The position numbers and the translations under genes were made by a program. The notes beneath the pieces are model-generated. The model had not been told where the DNA came from, made no database searches, and was given only the letters and a program-made list of their open reading frames with translations. From Devosia sp. (GTDB lineage: Bacteria > Pseudomonadota > Alphaproteobacteria > Rhizobiales > Devosiaceae): DNA of 64,000 bases. Below are positions 33,701-42,254 of this stretch, piece after piece (the stretch's first letter is position 1; every line of letters starts with the position of its first letter). The DNA lies in assembly GCF_028290625.1 (NCBI RefSeq), contig NZ_JAQGJM010000012.1, positions 1 to 64,000 on the forward strand, written 5' to 3'.

Positions 33701-35324
33701 TGGTTCGAAATGCAACTTCAGCTTGTTCGTATTTGCGCTGCGCCCTACGGCGATGGGCCATTGAGCTCGCATCGCCTGCAAGAATTATGTCGTCAATCTC
33801 AAACCGTTGATGCGAAAATACCGCCGACCGAAACTCTTCAGGGAGGGCTTTCGCTAAGTTCACAGCCGCAACAGTGGCGAGCAGGAGAGGACAATCCTCA
33901 AAGTCATCTTCCGTTACTAACTCGGCATCGGCCAAGCAATCCTCAACTTGCCCCGCTTCAAGCCGCTTCTGTTCAAGAATGAACTTGCCGTCCGCATCTA
34001 AGTCCTCAAAAGCCCAATGTGTCTGGCTGAACCAATCTATGCATTCGGCTGGGGTGAGCTCGTGACCTGCAATTATCAGAGAAGCGGAGCGGGACATCTT
34101 ACTATTCAGGCCAGCAATTTGACTGAGCGCCGAAGATCTATTTCCATCTTGGTGTAATGAAATAAATGCTAAGGCAATAACATTTTCTTCTCCACTTCCT
34201 AGTGCATTGGCCTCTTGAAGCGCCTTTTGGGCCGCTGCGACGTCACGTGCGGATAGAACACGGGCGCACCACGCTAAACCTTGTCTGCGAACGTCCCGGT
34301 CCGCCGTTGCTAGCTCTCCCGACATCACGTCTTGTCTGAGGCGTAAAGCCTCCGCAGTTAAGTCGTAACCGTCACTGAAGCGCGCCCGGCGCATGGCCCA
34401 AGTTCGATTTCGCAGCTCGCTTGTCACAACAGCGTTGCTAGCCCCGCTTTGAAGCGTCGCTTTATCGAAATTAACTAGCTGAGGCAGCGCATCAAGAATC
34501 TTGTTGATGCCTACAGTAACGTCTCCAACTCCAGCGCCAATTTCGGCAAGTCCGTCCACTATTGTGACGCGTCCGTGACTACCAAGAACCGCTGTCTCCA
34601 CGAAATCTCTTAAGTGCACATAGACATCTGCAGAACGGTCCTTTGGTGCGACTATTGAGAAATGGTCATCGTCCAATAAAAAGAATTTTGCGGGCGATGG
34701 AAGACCAAGGTCTGCGCTGTCAACAGTTACGATCCGTCCCCACAGCGTTCGTTGGCTTTCTCCTAGTCCGAGAACGCTCAACTTATGCTGCGTGGCATAG
34801 TTTCGGAACCAGCTGTTCAGTGTCCGAAGATGTGTATCGTTTTTCGACAGCCCGCGGGTCGCGGGTGAGGGGCGGTAGAGGAGACCAACTTTGACCGCCA
34901 AAGTGGAAAAAGTTGATCCTAAATGCGGTGTGCCGATAAACACAGTTTTTCGGACACGTTCTTCAAAATCCGACGTACGATTGTCAAAGGGCGACTGGCT
35001 TTCCACAAGCCTGAGCATCTCTTTGATTATGAGGCCGCCCATACTGTGGCCCACTAATACTAGGGTTCCCCGCGCCAGCTCCGGCGTCGCAAGAAGTCTC
35101 GGAAGAATATTGCTCGCACGATCAGGAATCGACATTGCAACCCCCTTCCAGTGCGATCTCGCTGCCGGATACCCAACACTCCAAACGGCGACGTCGCCAA
35201 GGTCGTCCTCAAGCCAACTTGGCCAGAACTCTGCCTCGGAGCCAGTTCCTGAAATCCAAGTGTCTTCCGCACCGCCCCCGAGGCCGTGAAATAGGACCAC
35301 GTGAACGCGCGCGCGCCCTAGCAC
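30765..35324 (-). CDS. Large multidomain protein: SERAC1/PGAP1-like alpha/beta-hydrolase, TPR array, PIN-like C-terminus
   Basis: This is 1519 residues. Residues 1 to ~235 are a lipase-like hydrolase: VVLFHGLGGGAEDTW, the nucleophile elbow VGHSMGGLIIKEML with Ser94, FIGTPHLGS, and a His in LLDDDHFSIVAPKD (His221). About residues 300 to 950 are helical TPR-like repeats (ARAGKADAASKKLTILRSVG, AIASGDWNAVSAMIEDDW). From ~1005, FDPTALLLLSMLGHL followed by VIVPHTTLGWLL, then AVLYIDSLAANYLQHLGLL and VVVIDDRFFNQ, look like PIN-type strands and acidic residues. I find no P-loop, so it is not a standard STAND NTPase. A hydrolase that could cut lipids plus a possible nuclease on a repeat sensor suggests a conflict system. 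The GTG start is weakly supported. Confidence 0.8.
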   Translation of the reverse strand: MLGRARVHVVLFHGLGGGAEDTWISGTGSEAEFWPSWLEDDLGDVAVWSVGYPAARSHWKGVAMSIPDRASNILPRLLATPELARGTLVLVGHSMGGLIIKEMLRLVESQSPFDNRTSDFEERVRKTVFIGTPHLGSTFSTLAVKVGLLYRPSPATRGLSKNDTHLRTLNSWFRNYATQHKLSVLGLGESQRTLWGRIVTVDSADLGLPSPAKFFLLDDDHFSIVAPKDRSADVYVHLRDFVETAVLGSHGRVTIVDGLAEIGAGVGDVTVGINKILDALPQLVNFDKATLQSGASNAVVTSELRNRTWAMRRARFSDGYDLTAEALRLRQDVMSGELATADRDVRRQGLAWCARVLSARDVAAAQKALQEANALGSGEENVIALAFISLHQDGNRSSALSQIAGLNSKMSRSASLIIAGHELTPAECIDWFSQTHWAFEDLDADGKFILEQKRLEAGQVEDCLADAELVTEDDFEDCPLLLATVAAVNLAKALPEEFRSAVFSHQRFEIDDIILAGDASSMAHRRRAQRKYEQAEVAFRTIGSLRMANIVSDYALWLALLDPARRAIAKAQLEASMKDQRHSLRRLPIALQFGLDIDPVAAEREIEAASAISGGTSVEAAIGRFAIARTKKPDDLAAYLSTHRIQLEEYYTTEFLTAVEIQALARAGKADAASKKLTILRSVGAPSSAVTALQRFIDEAKGADPVESREAQFRETDTLPALMSLIEILKEREDWTRLVPFAEALVRRAPTIPNTLLLAQALYQVSHFEELDGLAQQYPEFIESSSDLAGIIAWGYYRLGRLTEAKTTALSLEKSLPTVRALLTNIAIASGDWNAVSAMIEDDWVSRESRSAEELLRAGQLAHHVGSPRARELVEQAALAAQDDPAILIACYTEASSAGWEETQPVGDWLRTAIELSGEDGPVQRFDIQDLLDMQPDWNEKERKVWEAVSSGSVPLFGAANALNQTLLQIFLLPPLFNLTQPDIRRRSIVPAFSGARSKSAVNRGTAAFDPTALLLLSMLGHLAEALDYFDEVIVPHTTLGWLLAENRKVGTGQPSRVRAAVDLRKMVDAGHLKSFLGVSNPTGNLEQEVGSDLALFLTAAASASSTATQHVVVRPFPVHRPRSLMRETVDLSTYSGVLAGSWEVVSALKALGHLTSSEEEKALEYLSQHEPRWPNPTQIARGAVLYIDSLAANYLQHLGLLDRLRFAGFTAIVSESDIEQADLLIRQASFVDSTRDVIEDVRSNLAQRIQSGRVRLGIARRQENDDALSFENHPSNSLLEIAKQVDVVVIDDRFFNQHNWMESEGRKPINTSLEVLTALHNAGHLTKASLNDARAKMRRAGFAMVPITPEELLELLEGAPASDGTLSETAELKAIRESLLQFRMSDVLQLPREHPWFDELNLALVGALRAQWKEGVDFKNAIAKSNWVLGLFDIRRWAHRMQPDHLSSSERYQAQLQLLMMLPDVGDEVRAKYWNWVTDVVLRPIRDRDPVLFHNLLDGIASRIDAALSQTENTEEDA

Positions 35325-35463
35325 TTTTGTTGAAGGCTTTTTTATCGTGACCAGTTTCTGCCCCTCTTTTCTCGGGAGGTTAGCTAATTGTGGTATCCTG
35401 GTCGCGATAAAAAGTTGGATATTATGGGAAACGATCGCGACTGATTATGAGAGTAGCGACATT

Positions 35464-35489
35464 AGGGCATACCCTCGGGTGACGTAACG
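35464..35489 (+). repeat. Left terminal inverted repeat of the nested element
   Basis: This 26-base end begins AGGGCATACCC and ends GTGACGTAACG. It matches the reverse complement of 42255-42280 at 25 of 26 positions. Subterminal motifs follow at fixed distances: CGTAACAT at offset 42, GTGACAGT at 71 and GCCTAAAGCCTGA at 89. The 390-base gap from 35325 to 35714 holds this end and the promoter area of the lipase-TPR-PIN operon; no gene is seen in it. Confidence 0.85.
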
Positions 35490-35714
35490 GCTAAAATCCG
35501 CTGCACGTAACATCAGGGGCGTTTACGGCTTTATGTGACAGTAATTCGAATGGCCTAAAGCCTGATGTTACAATGTCATTGTCGGCGGCAGTCAGAGGCC
35601 GCACTTGCTCCGCCTCGTCACTGGTAGCTGTCGTAAGACCCGGATGGATCGGTGAGTATAGCTCGCTTTCGGGGGCTAGAACCAATTTATGCTGGGTCCG
35701 GTGTCGCCTTTCAA

Positions 35715-38700
35715 CTACAGGGAGATTTTCTGCGCAACCGGACCCCTCAGGGTGAAGCCGACGTTGAATCTCATCGGTACGCCTACCGCGAGGAACTCGG
35801 TGTCGTGCGAGGGCACGTCTTGCGTGAGAAAGAATGCGTTGAAACCAAACCTCTCGCAACGCACAAAGCCATATTCTTCCTCAAGGCTGACGACCGATCC
35901 AGTGAACAGTTCGGGGTCCCCTCCGTGGTCTTTAATTATGCCTCTGACCGCTGTTTTCTCACTAAATGGGACGGCTGCGGAGGAAAGTTTGTCAAATAAC
36001 TCCTTGGCATCTTCCCCATACCCCGAAATTGCTAACTGACGAGCATACCAAAACTGTGCTTGGCGACTTTTGTCGCCCGGCGTGAAAGAGCGACGCAGAT
36101 GGTGGAGAAGAGTCTCGCTGGATTCCTGCGACGCATCTGGCGTTTCTTCCAGCAGGGTCATTGCGTAGTCATAATGCAGGTCCTGGCTCCCAGGATTGAA
36201 CTCCAAGCAGGTGCGCAAAATATGGGCTGCAGCTCCGAATTCCCCCTTTGCCCGCTTGACGCGACTAAGGCGCTTGGCGATCAAAGTGCTGCGTGGGTTT
36301 GCTTCGAACGCCTTTTCAAATGCTTTCTCGGCACGGGAAGCCTGGGACAGAACATTTGAAAGATTTCCCTCTTCGGCGAGCAGGATCGATTCGTTCGGGA
36401 ATGCTTGGAGCCCTCTCTTTAGAACCAATTCAGCGTGTGCGATCGACTCGCCGAGTGTCAACGTCGCAGCCTCACTGGGATCGCGTTCCAGAGCTCCTAA
36501 TGCCTCTTCAACTTCGTCGATCGACGCTTTGAGCAGTGTGTGGTGTGGGTATGCGCTAGAGCTTTTCGAGAGAAGCTTGCTTGCTTGAGCGACAGCGCTC
36601 CTCCTCCAAGAGGCCCTTTCAGCCGGTTCGACGGCCATTCGCGAGCGCCGCAGATCCAACTCGGCCAAAGAATGTTTGATGGATTTGTTAAAGGGCTCCA
36701 TCTCATCAGCAGCGCTCAAAAAAGTCTCCGCCACGTCCAGTTGCGCAATATGTCCCGCCTGCCGAAGCTCGAAAATTCCGCGCTGGTGCATGACTACCGC
36801 GCGTCGCCCAAGCGATGCCTCCGCGACGTCGTATACCTGACGAATTTTGGCCGGGTTATTGATGGCGTTACCAAGCGCATCAGCTCTGACGAGCTTACCC
36901 AACACCTCCAAGTCGTAAGAGTAGTTTGGATTGAGCTTGCTAATAATTCGAACGATTGAATCGAAGCGCTCGTCTTCGTTTTTAAGCACGCCTTGGTACA
37001 CTGCATCGGCAATGAATGAGTGCCGCGCTTCGTAAACGAAGTCACCAGAACGTCGGTCCTCTCTAAGCATCACTATTTGCTCAAGAGGGCGAAAGAAGAG
37101 CTCAGAAAAATCCGCAAAGTCGATGTTGTGGATACGAGATATCAGGCCAGCACGGACAGGTGGGCCAAATCGGTGAAGGGAACAAATATCCAGATAAAGT
37201 AGGCGTCCCTCAGGGGAGCCAATATCCCTATACTCTTGTATAATTAGTTCTTCGAGCGGCTTTCCGTGTGTAGATTCCAGCAGCGCGACCAATAACTGTC
37301 GGCCATATTTATGACGGAGGTGGGAAACTCGCTCCTCTGGCGGTACGTCCTTTAGGGTGCCCAGAGAATTGTGCTCGGTCAGCTTATCAACTAGCAGATG
37401 GATATCGCCTTCCGAGAGATATTTCATCTCCTTGGCCTCTCCGACGTAAGGCTCGAGTTCGGCGCAGTACGTGTTCCAAGTCGCAAATGTCTCCGTCGCT
37501 ACTATGACAAGATGCGCCTTCAGCGCCGAAGCTTTGGCTATTAGTTCAATAACCTTGCCTTTGTGGGAGCCGATATTATCCACGAACAAAAATATCGGAA
37601 GATTCGTCAGTGAAAATATTTCTGTGAACCGGTCTACGTCGATTTGATGCTTTCTGGTTACGAAAAAACACACTTTTTCCAGTTTCTTCGCAGCTTCAAA
37701 GCAGATGCGCCGAAGGGCAACCGTCTTACCCGAACCTGCGTGTCCTTTAATCAAGACAATCGGTTTGGAAGTGGCGCGTACTGATCCAGAAATATGCTCA
37801 TGCAGCACCTCATCCACAACAGGCTGCTTGATGTCGAGATGAGCAGCAATAGGGGCCCAGCCTAGGTCAAAACCACTATAGAACCTGGAAGCGTCGACCT
37901 GCGGTGGATCCAACTCGGGTGGCACATGTTCGATCAACGCGTCTAGGTACCGTGAGAGGGCCTGACTTTCCCTGCTACTGGCCTTGGAAATAAAGCGTCG
38001 AAAGGTTGTACCATTTGAATCCGTCAAAGAGCCAAGCTTGCGAGCACTTGGTGGAATGGCTAGGTCGAACGCGTGCAGAAGGTTTTCGAATGTGCTGTCG
38101 ATTGCATGAATTCTGCGCTCACGCCAATAGTCAGCCTCTAAATCGAGCACGCCTTTATTGACAATATAATGTCGCGGTCGGTTCTCACCCTCGGATATTA
38201 TAGACTGGAGTAGCTCTCGCAGGTTCACGTCATCGAAGCTGTATCCAGCGAAGACAAGCGTGTGTTTGCTGGCCCATTCCATGAATGTTTTAAACTGCCC
38301 CACACGCCCGTCTTCGTATTTTATAAATTGCTCCGTGCTCGCGATCATAGGCGGCATGATCTCCGCGTGTCTGCTAATGCAGCCATGGAGCTTCACGTAC
38401 AGCACCCCGTCCGGACCAACCCTATCGGTTGCTCCATCGCCGTCCTTAGTGTTCACCGAAAGCCGCTGGGCTGCATTCGACTGCAGGTCATACGCTTTCT
38501 CGATGACCCGGTCGTAGTTCGTCCCCGCCAGCCCAGCCCAGCTGAAAGTAGGAATCAATCGATGGAAATCCGCAGGTTGTAGGGGGTCGAACATCTCGTA
38601 TAAGAATCGCTGAACAGTTCGAACATCTCGCCGATTGCATGCTAAGTCGTAGACCCGCTTCAAACTAAGCGACGTGTAGTCAGCGGTTAAAAACTGTTCG

Positions 38701-38861
38701 GCTAGTATTCTTGCAAGGCCCTGGCCATCGGGGACCTGATCTCCTCGGGCAAACCCTGTAGCCCCACGAGACGCTCCGGAACCGAGAAACAGGACGACGC
38801 GTCCCTCACGAACTGCTTGGATCAACTCATCGGGTATGGCGCTGGTCATTGAAAGACTCAT
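35715..38861 (-). CDS. SIR2 - STAND NTPase - TPR - cold-shock-domain fusion, predicted defence protein
   Basis: About 1048 residues. The SIR2-like domain (1 to ~270) has LFLGSGAS (27-31), GTNYDRVIEKAYD with Asn115, LHG with His159, and VFAGYSFDD. This is the NAD-cleaving SIR2_2 type used in anti-phage systems. The NTPase has Walker A GHAGSGKT (373-380) and Walker B FLFVDN (424-429), followed by a winged-helix-like region. Helical repeats fill ~650 to 975, with clear TPRs (AEKAFEKAFEANPRSTLIAK, HILRTCLEFNPGSQDLHYDY). The last ~65 residues resemble a cold-shock domain: TGSVVSLEEEYGFVRCERFG then VPMRFNVGFTLRGPVAQ. SIR2-STAND plan resembles Avs5-like proteins; the CSD tail is unusual. The ATG at 38861 has GGAAGG upstream. 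Confidence 0.85.
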   Translation of the reverse strand: MSLSMTSAIPDELIQAVREGRVVLFLGSGASRGATGFARGDQVPDGQGLARILAEQFLTADYTSLSLKRVYDLACNRRDVRTVQRFLYEMFDPLQPADFHRLIPTFSWAGLAGTNYDRVIEKAYDLQSNAAQRLSVNTKDGDGATDRVGPDGVLYVKLHGCISRHAEIMPPMIASTEQFIKYEDGRVGQFKTFMEWASKHTLVFAGYSFDDVNLRELLQSIISEGENRPRHYIVNKGVLDLEADYWRERRIHAIDSTFENLLHAFDLAIPPSARKLGSLTDSNGTTFRRFISKASSRESQALSRYLDALIEHVPPELDPPQVDASRFYSGFDLGWAPIAAHLDIKQPVVDEVLHEHISGSVRATSKPIVLIKGHAGSGKTVALRRICFEAAKKLEKVCFFVTRKHQIDVDRFTEIFSLTNLPIFLFVDNIGSHKGKVIELIAKASALKAHLVIVATETFATWNTYCAELEPYVGEAKEMKYLSEGDIHLLVDKLTEHNSLGTLKDVPPEERVSHLRHKYGRQLLVALLESTHGKPLEELIIQEYRDIGSPEGRLLYLDICSLHRFGPPVRAGLISRIHNIDFADFSELFFRPLEQIVMLREDRRSGDFVYEARHSFIADAVYQGVLKNEDERFDSIVRIISKLNPNYSYDLEVLGKLVRADALGNAINNPAKIRQVYDVAEASLGRRAVVMHQRGIFELRQAGHIAQLDVAETFLSAADEMEPFNKSIKHSLAELDLRRSRMAVEPAERASWRRSAVAQASKLLSKSSSAYPHHTLLKASIDEVEEALGALERDPSEAATLTLGESIAHAELVLKRGLQAFPNESILLAEEGNLSNVLSQASRAEKAFEKAFEANPRSTLIAKRLSRVKRAKGEFGAAAHILRTCLEFNPGSQDLHYDYAMTLLEETPDASQESSETLLHHLRRSFTPGDKSRQAQFWYARQLAISGYGEDAKELFDKLSSAAVPFSEKTAVRGIIKDHGGDPELFTGSVVSLEEEYGFVRCERFGFNAFFLTQDVPSHDTEFLAVGVPMRFNVGFTLRGPVAQKISL

Positions 38862-39019
38862 CGAGCATCGGCCTTCCAATACATTGGTTTTCTGACGCGA
38901 ATGCTAGATGGCTGTCTCCAGCAACGAACCTTCTCCTCCGGTTATTTAGCCCGGACCGGCTGGGGAGTAGTAGGCGACTGGCAAAAACGGGCGTGATACG
39001 AATTTAGCATTTGGCGGGA

Positions 39020-39574
39020 TCAAGGGGCGGAGTTGTCCGCGATCATTCGATAGACCTGCATTCGTGAGCACCCAACTTGCGCCGCTATGTCCGATGGGCC
39101 CAAACCCGCAGCGCGCAGAGCTCGAACTTGTTCGCGGTCGATCCGCCGCTTTCCCCCCTTGTACACGCCCTGGGCTTTAGCTTGAGCGATGCCCTCGCGC
39201 TGCCGTTCCTTAATGAAGCGCCGCTCCATTTGCGCCACCATGCCTAGCACCGTCAAAACCACATGTCCCATTTCGCCGCGTGTTGACACATGCGGGTCCA
39301 GAACGGTCACAAATGCTTGGCGCAGTTCGCACTCGTGGATCAGGTTCAACACGTCACGGGTGTCGCGCCCCAGCCGGTCAAGCCGAGCGACGATCAGCTC
39401 ATCGCCCGGTCTCAGGAACTGGATCACCGTTTCCAGTTCGACGCGGCCCTCGCGGCTCCCGCCCGAAATTTTCTCTGATCGAACGATCTCGCAGCCTTCT
39501 GCCTTGAGCTTGGCAATTTGGATTTCGAGGTCTTGGTCGATGCTGCTCACTCGTGCGTACCCGATGCGGGCCAT
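39020..39574 (-). CDS. Serine recombinase/resolvase (Tn3 resolvase type)
   Basis: A 184-residue small serine recombinase. The catalytic domain starts IGYARVSSIDQDLEIQIAKL, with the nucleophile Ser in RVSS, then ELIVARLDRLGRDTRDVLNLI, which carries catalytic Arg residues, and QMERRFIKERQREGIAQAKA. The short C-terminal HTH (GLGPSDIAAQVGCSRMQVYRMI) completes a full-length resolvase. In transposons of the Tn3 or Tn402 type such enzymes resolve cointegrates. It is the only recombination gene in the nested unit. The 123-base spacer to the divergent antiporter could hold a res site. Confidence 0.92.
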   Translation of the reverse strand: MARIGYARVSSIDQDLEIQIAKLKAEGCEIVRSEKISGGSREGRVELETVIQFLRPGDELIVARLDRLGRDTRDVLNLIHECELRQAFVTVLDPHVSTRGEMGHVVLTVLGMVAQMERRFIKERQREGIAQAKAQGVYKGGKRRIDREQVRALRAAGLGPSDIAAQVGCSRMQVYRMIADNSAP

Positions 39575-39697
39575 GTGTCACCTCATGCTTTGAAGGCTGA
39601 GGCTACGCTGTCGCCAATAGTCGATGTCAACGTAGACTTGGCGCTCCCTCGTCGGGCCGTCTATGTTCGTAAACTGACGAATGCTTTTGGGGGCAGC

Positions 39698-41257
39698 GTG
39701 GAAACGTTTGAATGGGTCATCATCCTGCTGCTTGGTGCAGCCTTGCTGTCGGCGCTGGCTGGTAGGCTTTCTCTGCCATACCCATCGCTGCTGGCGCTGG
39801 GCGGTGCAGGATTGGCATTCTTGCCGGTTGGCCCAGAATGGAGCCTTGATCCCCGGCTGGCATTGACGCTGTTCGTTGCCCCGGTTCTTCTCGACGCCGC
39901 CTACGACTCCTCGCCGCGGGATTTGCTGCGGAACTGGCGAACACTGGTGGGCCTCGCCTTGTTCGCGGTTGTCGTTTCGACGATCTCAGTCGCCGTGCTG
40001 GTCAAATGGCTCGTGCCAGATATGACTTGGCCGGTGGCAATCGCTTTGGGCGCAATCGTCGCGCCACCGGATGCGGCGGCGGCGTCGGCCGTTCTGCGCA
40101 AGCTGCCAATGCCGCATAGATTGCGCATGGTGTTAGAAGGCGAAAGCCTGATCAATGACGCGAGTGCCTTGCTGATCTACCGGTTCGCAGTTGTCGCAGC
40201 GATGACGGGCGGGATGGAAACGGCGAAGTTCGTTCCCGAGCTGGCGATAACTTTGGTCGGCAGCCTGGCCCTCGGGGGCGGGGCCGGTTTCCTGTTCCAG
40301 CGCTTCATGCGGCGCATCTTCAAGGACGTACCGACAGCAGTCATCTCTCAATTCGTCATGACGTTTGGGCTGTGGACGCTGGCTGAGTATCTTGGATTGT
40401 CGGGAATTCTGACCATAGTGGCCAACGCCATGGTTGTGGCCCGCTTTGGACGATTGAACACGGCCGCGCGTATGCGGGTCCCTACCTTCGCGGTGTGGGA
40501 AACCGTCGTTTTCGTCCTTAACGCCTTTGCCTTCATGTTGATCGGCATGCAGATCGGACCAATTTGGGAGCGTCTCCCACCCGAACAGCGCACCGGAAAT
40601 CTGATGACGGCAGTCGCTGTGCTGGCCTGTGTCGTGATCGTCCGGTTCGCATGGGTCTTCGGGTACAGCATCGTCGTACGCGGCCTGCACCTCGATCCGT
40701 CCAAGCATGGGGTGCCTTTGGCTGATACGCTGAAAGGGTCGGCGGTATTGTCATGGGCTGGCATGCGCGGCATCGTAACCTTAGCGGCCGCCTTCGCCAT
40801 TCCCTTGACGCTCGCAGACGGTACGCCATTTCCACACCGTGACGTGCTCCTGTTATGCGCGTTCGTGACGGTGTTGGGCACACTCGTGGTACAGGGTCTG
40901 ACATTGGGTCCCTTGATCCTGGCGCTAAAACTTCCGAGTGACGATCCGGTGGCGACCGAAGTCAGTTGGGCGCGCGCGGACGTCTATGCTGCCGGACTTG
41001 CCGCCATTGCGTCGGATAGCAGTGACGAAGCCGAGCAGGTGCGTCGCGAATACCAGATGCGGCAGCCTGCAAATGCAGCCGAGGAAATACCTCTGGATGA
41101 GTTGCCGGGTAATGCCCTTCGGCGAGCCGTGCTCGATGCCGCTCGCGCTCGATCAGACGAGCTTCGCATCAGCGGCAAGATCGGCGACGAGGCATTCAGA
41201 ACCCTTGAGGCGGAATTGGACTGGTCGGAGCTGGGTGCGGGAGGGTTGCGAGATTAG
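39698..41257 (+). CDS. CPA1-type Na+/H+ antiporter
   Basis: A 519-residue membrane protein with about 12 helices. It begins ETFEWVIILLLGAALLSALA. The CPA1 ion-binding region is IVAPPDAAAASAVLR, and EGESLINDASALLIYRFAV is the conserved GESLxNDA motif. A later SWAGMRGIVTLAAAFAIP is also family-typical. A cytosolic tail of ~80 charged residues follows. It exchanges monovalent cations for protons across the inner membrane. GTG at 39698 is chosen because GGGGG lies just upstream and homologs begin METFEW; a longer frame reads across the recombinase start. Confidence 0.9.
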   Translation: METFEWVIILLLGAALLSALAGRLSLPYPSLLALGGAGLAFLPVGPEWSLDPRLALTLFVAPVLLDAAYDSSPRDLLRNWRTLVGLALFAVVVSTISVAVLVKWLVPDMTWPVAIALGAIVAPPDAAAASAVLRKLPMPHRLRMVLEGESLINDASALLIYRFAVVAAMTGGMETAKFVPELAITLVGSLALGGGAGFLFQRFMRRIFKDVPTAVISQFVMTFGLWTLAEYLGLSGILTIVANAMVVARFGRLNTAARMRVPTFAVWETVVFVLNAFAFMLIGMQIGPIWERLPPEQRTGNLMTAVAVLACVVIVRFAWVFGYSIVVRGLHLDPSKHGVPLADTLKGSAVLSWAGMRGIVTLAAAFAIPLTLADGTPFPHRDVLLLCAFVTVLGTLVVQGLTLGPLILALKLPSDDPVATEVSWARADVYAAGLAAIASDSSDEAEQVRREYQMRQPANAAEEIPLDELPGNALRRAVLDAARARSDELRISGKIGDEAFRTLEAELDWSELGAGGLRD

Positions 41258-41331
41258 TTGCGCCGGGCACGGACGCACGACGCACCCCATGCCGACTACG
41301 CGTGCTATGTGGAAGTATTGCAGAGGTGCAC

Positions 41332-41799
41332 ATGGCAGCCGATCCATCCACGATGACTGACCCGAAGCGCATTCGGGTGCTAATGCAGAACGCTCTGGAT
41401 CGAAACGAGGAAGGTCTCGCCCGCCTGTGCCTGCGTCGCATCTTCGAATTGGGTGGTGCGAACCATCCCGACCCCTTGGTAAGGCGGCTCTGGCAGGTCG
41501 TGACCGCATACGAGGAAACACTCAAAATCAAGCTGGGCCGCGCCCAACGCGAAACCCGGGTGCGCAAGAAGATCGAGACGAACGGGCCTCTCGTGGCGCT
41601 TGCTGATTGGGCGACAGCCAAGGACGTTACACCAGGTTTCCTCGCCGTGATGAACGCTGGCATGGCAGAGTTCACAGGCGAATATATCGTTCTGGAATAT
41701 GCCGACAGTTTTGACGATAGCGTTGTGCAGGCTGCTCGGACACGTCTGGAGGGATTTGGCGTGAGCTTGCCCAAAAGCTGGCGGTCCAGACTAACTTAA
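41332..41799 (+). CDS. Unknown protein (155 aa) in the nested element
   Basis: I recognise no family. The protein begins MAADPSTMTDPKRIRVLMQN. It is mostly helical, with a basic middle (KLGRAQRETRVRKKIETNG) and a C-terminal EGFGVSLPKSWRSRL. No membrane segment or signal is present. AGAGG lies 5 bases before the ATG. It follows the antiporter on the same strand by 74 bases and may share its transcript. Confidence 0.65.
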   Translation: MAADPSTMTDPKRIRVLMQNALDRNEEGLARLCLRRIFELGGANHPDPLVRRLWQVVTAYEETLKIKLGRAQRETRVRKKIETNGPLVALADWATAKDVTPGFLAVMNAGMAEFTGEYIVLEYADSFDDSVVQAARTRLEGFGVSLPKSWRSRLT

Positions 41800-41824
41800 G
41801 GCCGGGCAAGCTTTCACGGCACGC

Positions 41825-42064
41825 TTAAATAAGCACTTTAGTATCGAACGCCAAATCCATCTTTATGACCGCTGCTCCGGTCTCATCGCGCACGATGATT
41901 GATATGTAGTGTTGAGGTCCATCACCGGGAATATGATCGTTCGCCAACTCAGTAATTGTATTGGCAGCTTCCAGGCGGGCCATCGTTAGATCGACCAACT
42001 CCGTGCCCTCGTCGTCTGTGACGGTTTCCTGGCCTTCTCTAATATCGAAATAATAGCGGGGCAT
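41825..42064 (-). CDS. DUF6894 family protein
   Basis: A 79-residue protein starting MPRYYFDIREGQETVTDDEG and continuing MARLEAANTITELANDHIPG, matching DUF6894, a small cytosolic family common in alphaproteobacterial accessory regions. The C-terminus VRDETGAAVIKMDLAF is the typical final strand pair. Function unknown. It lies next to the right end of the nested element. Confidence 0.82.
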   Translation of the reverse strand: MPRYYFDIREGQETVTDDEGTELVDLTMARLEAANTITELANDHIPGDGPQHYISIIVRDETGAAVIKMDLAFDTKVLI

Positions 42065-42254
42065 TGCGCTACAACTGCATGTCTCGAAGGTGGTTGCCGT
42101 CGCCTACGTACCAATTGCTGGCTTTTCCATGCATGATCATCCACGAGCTGCGTCGGCAGTTAGCAATCAGCCGTCACTTCAGGCTTTAGGCTCAGTACGC
42201 CACTGTCACCTTTGATCGCTTTTGACCTCCATGTTACGCGCACTAGAGCGGAGA

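Noticed and set aside
30765..35324. Calling the 1519-residue protein a STAND/NLR NTPase
   Set aside because: No GxxxxGK[ST] P-loop was found between the hydrolase and TPR regions.
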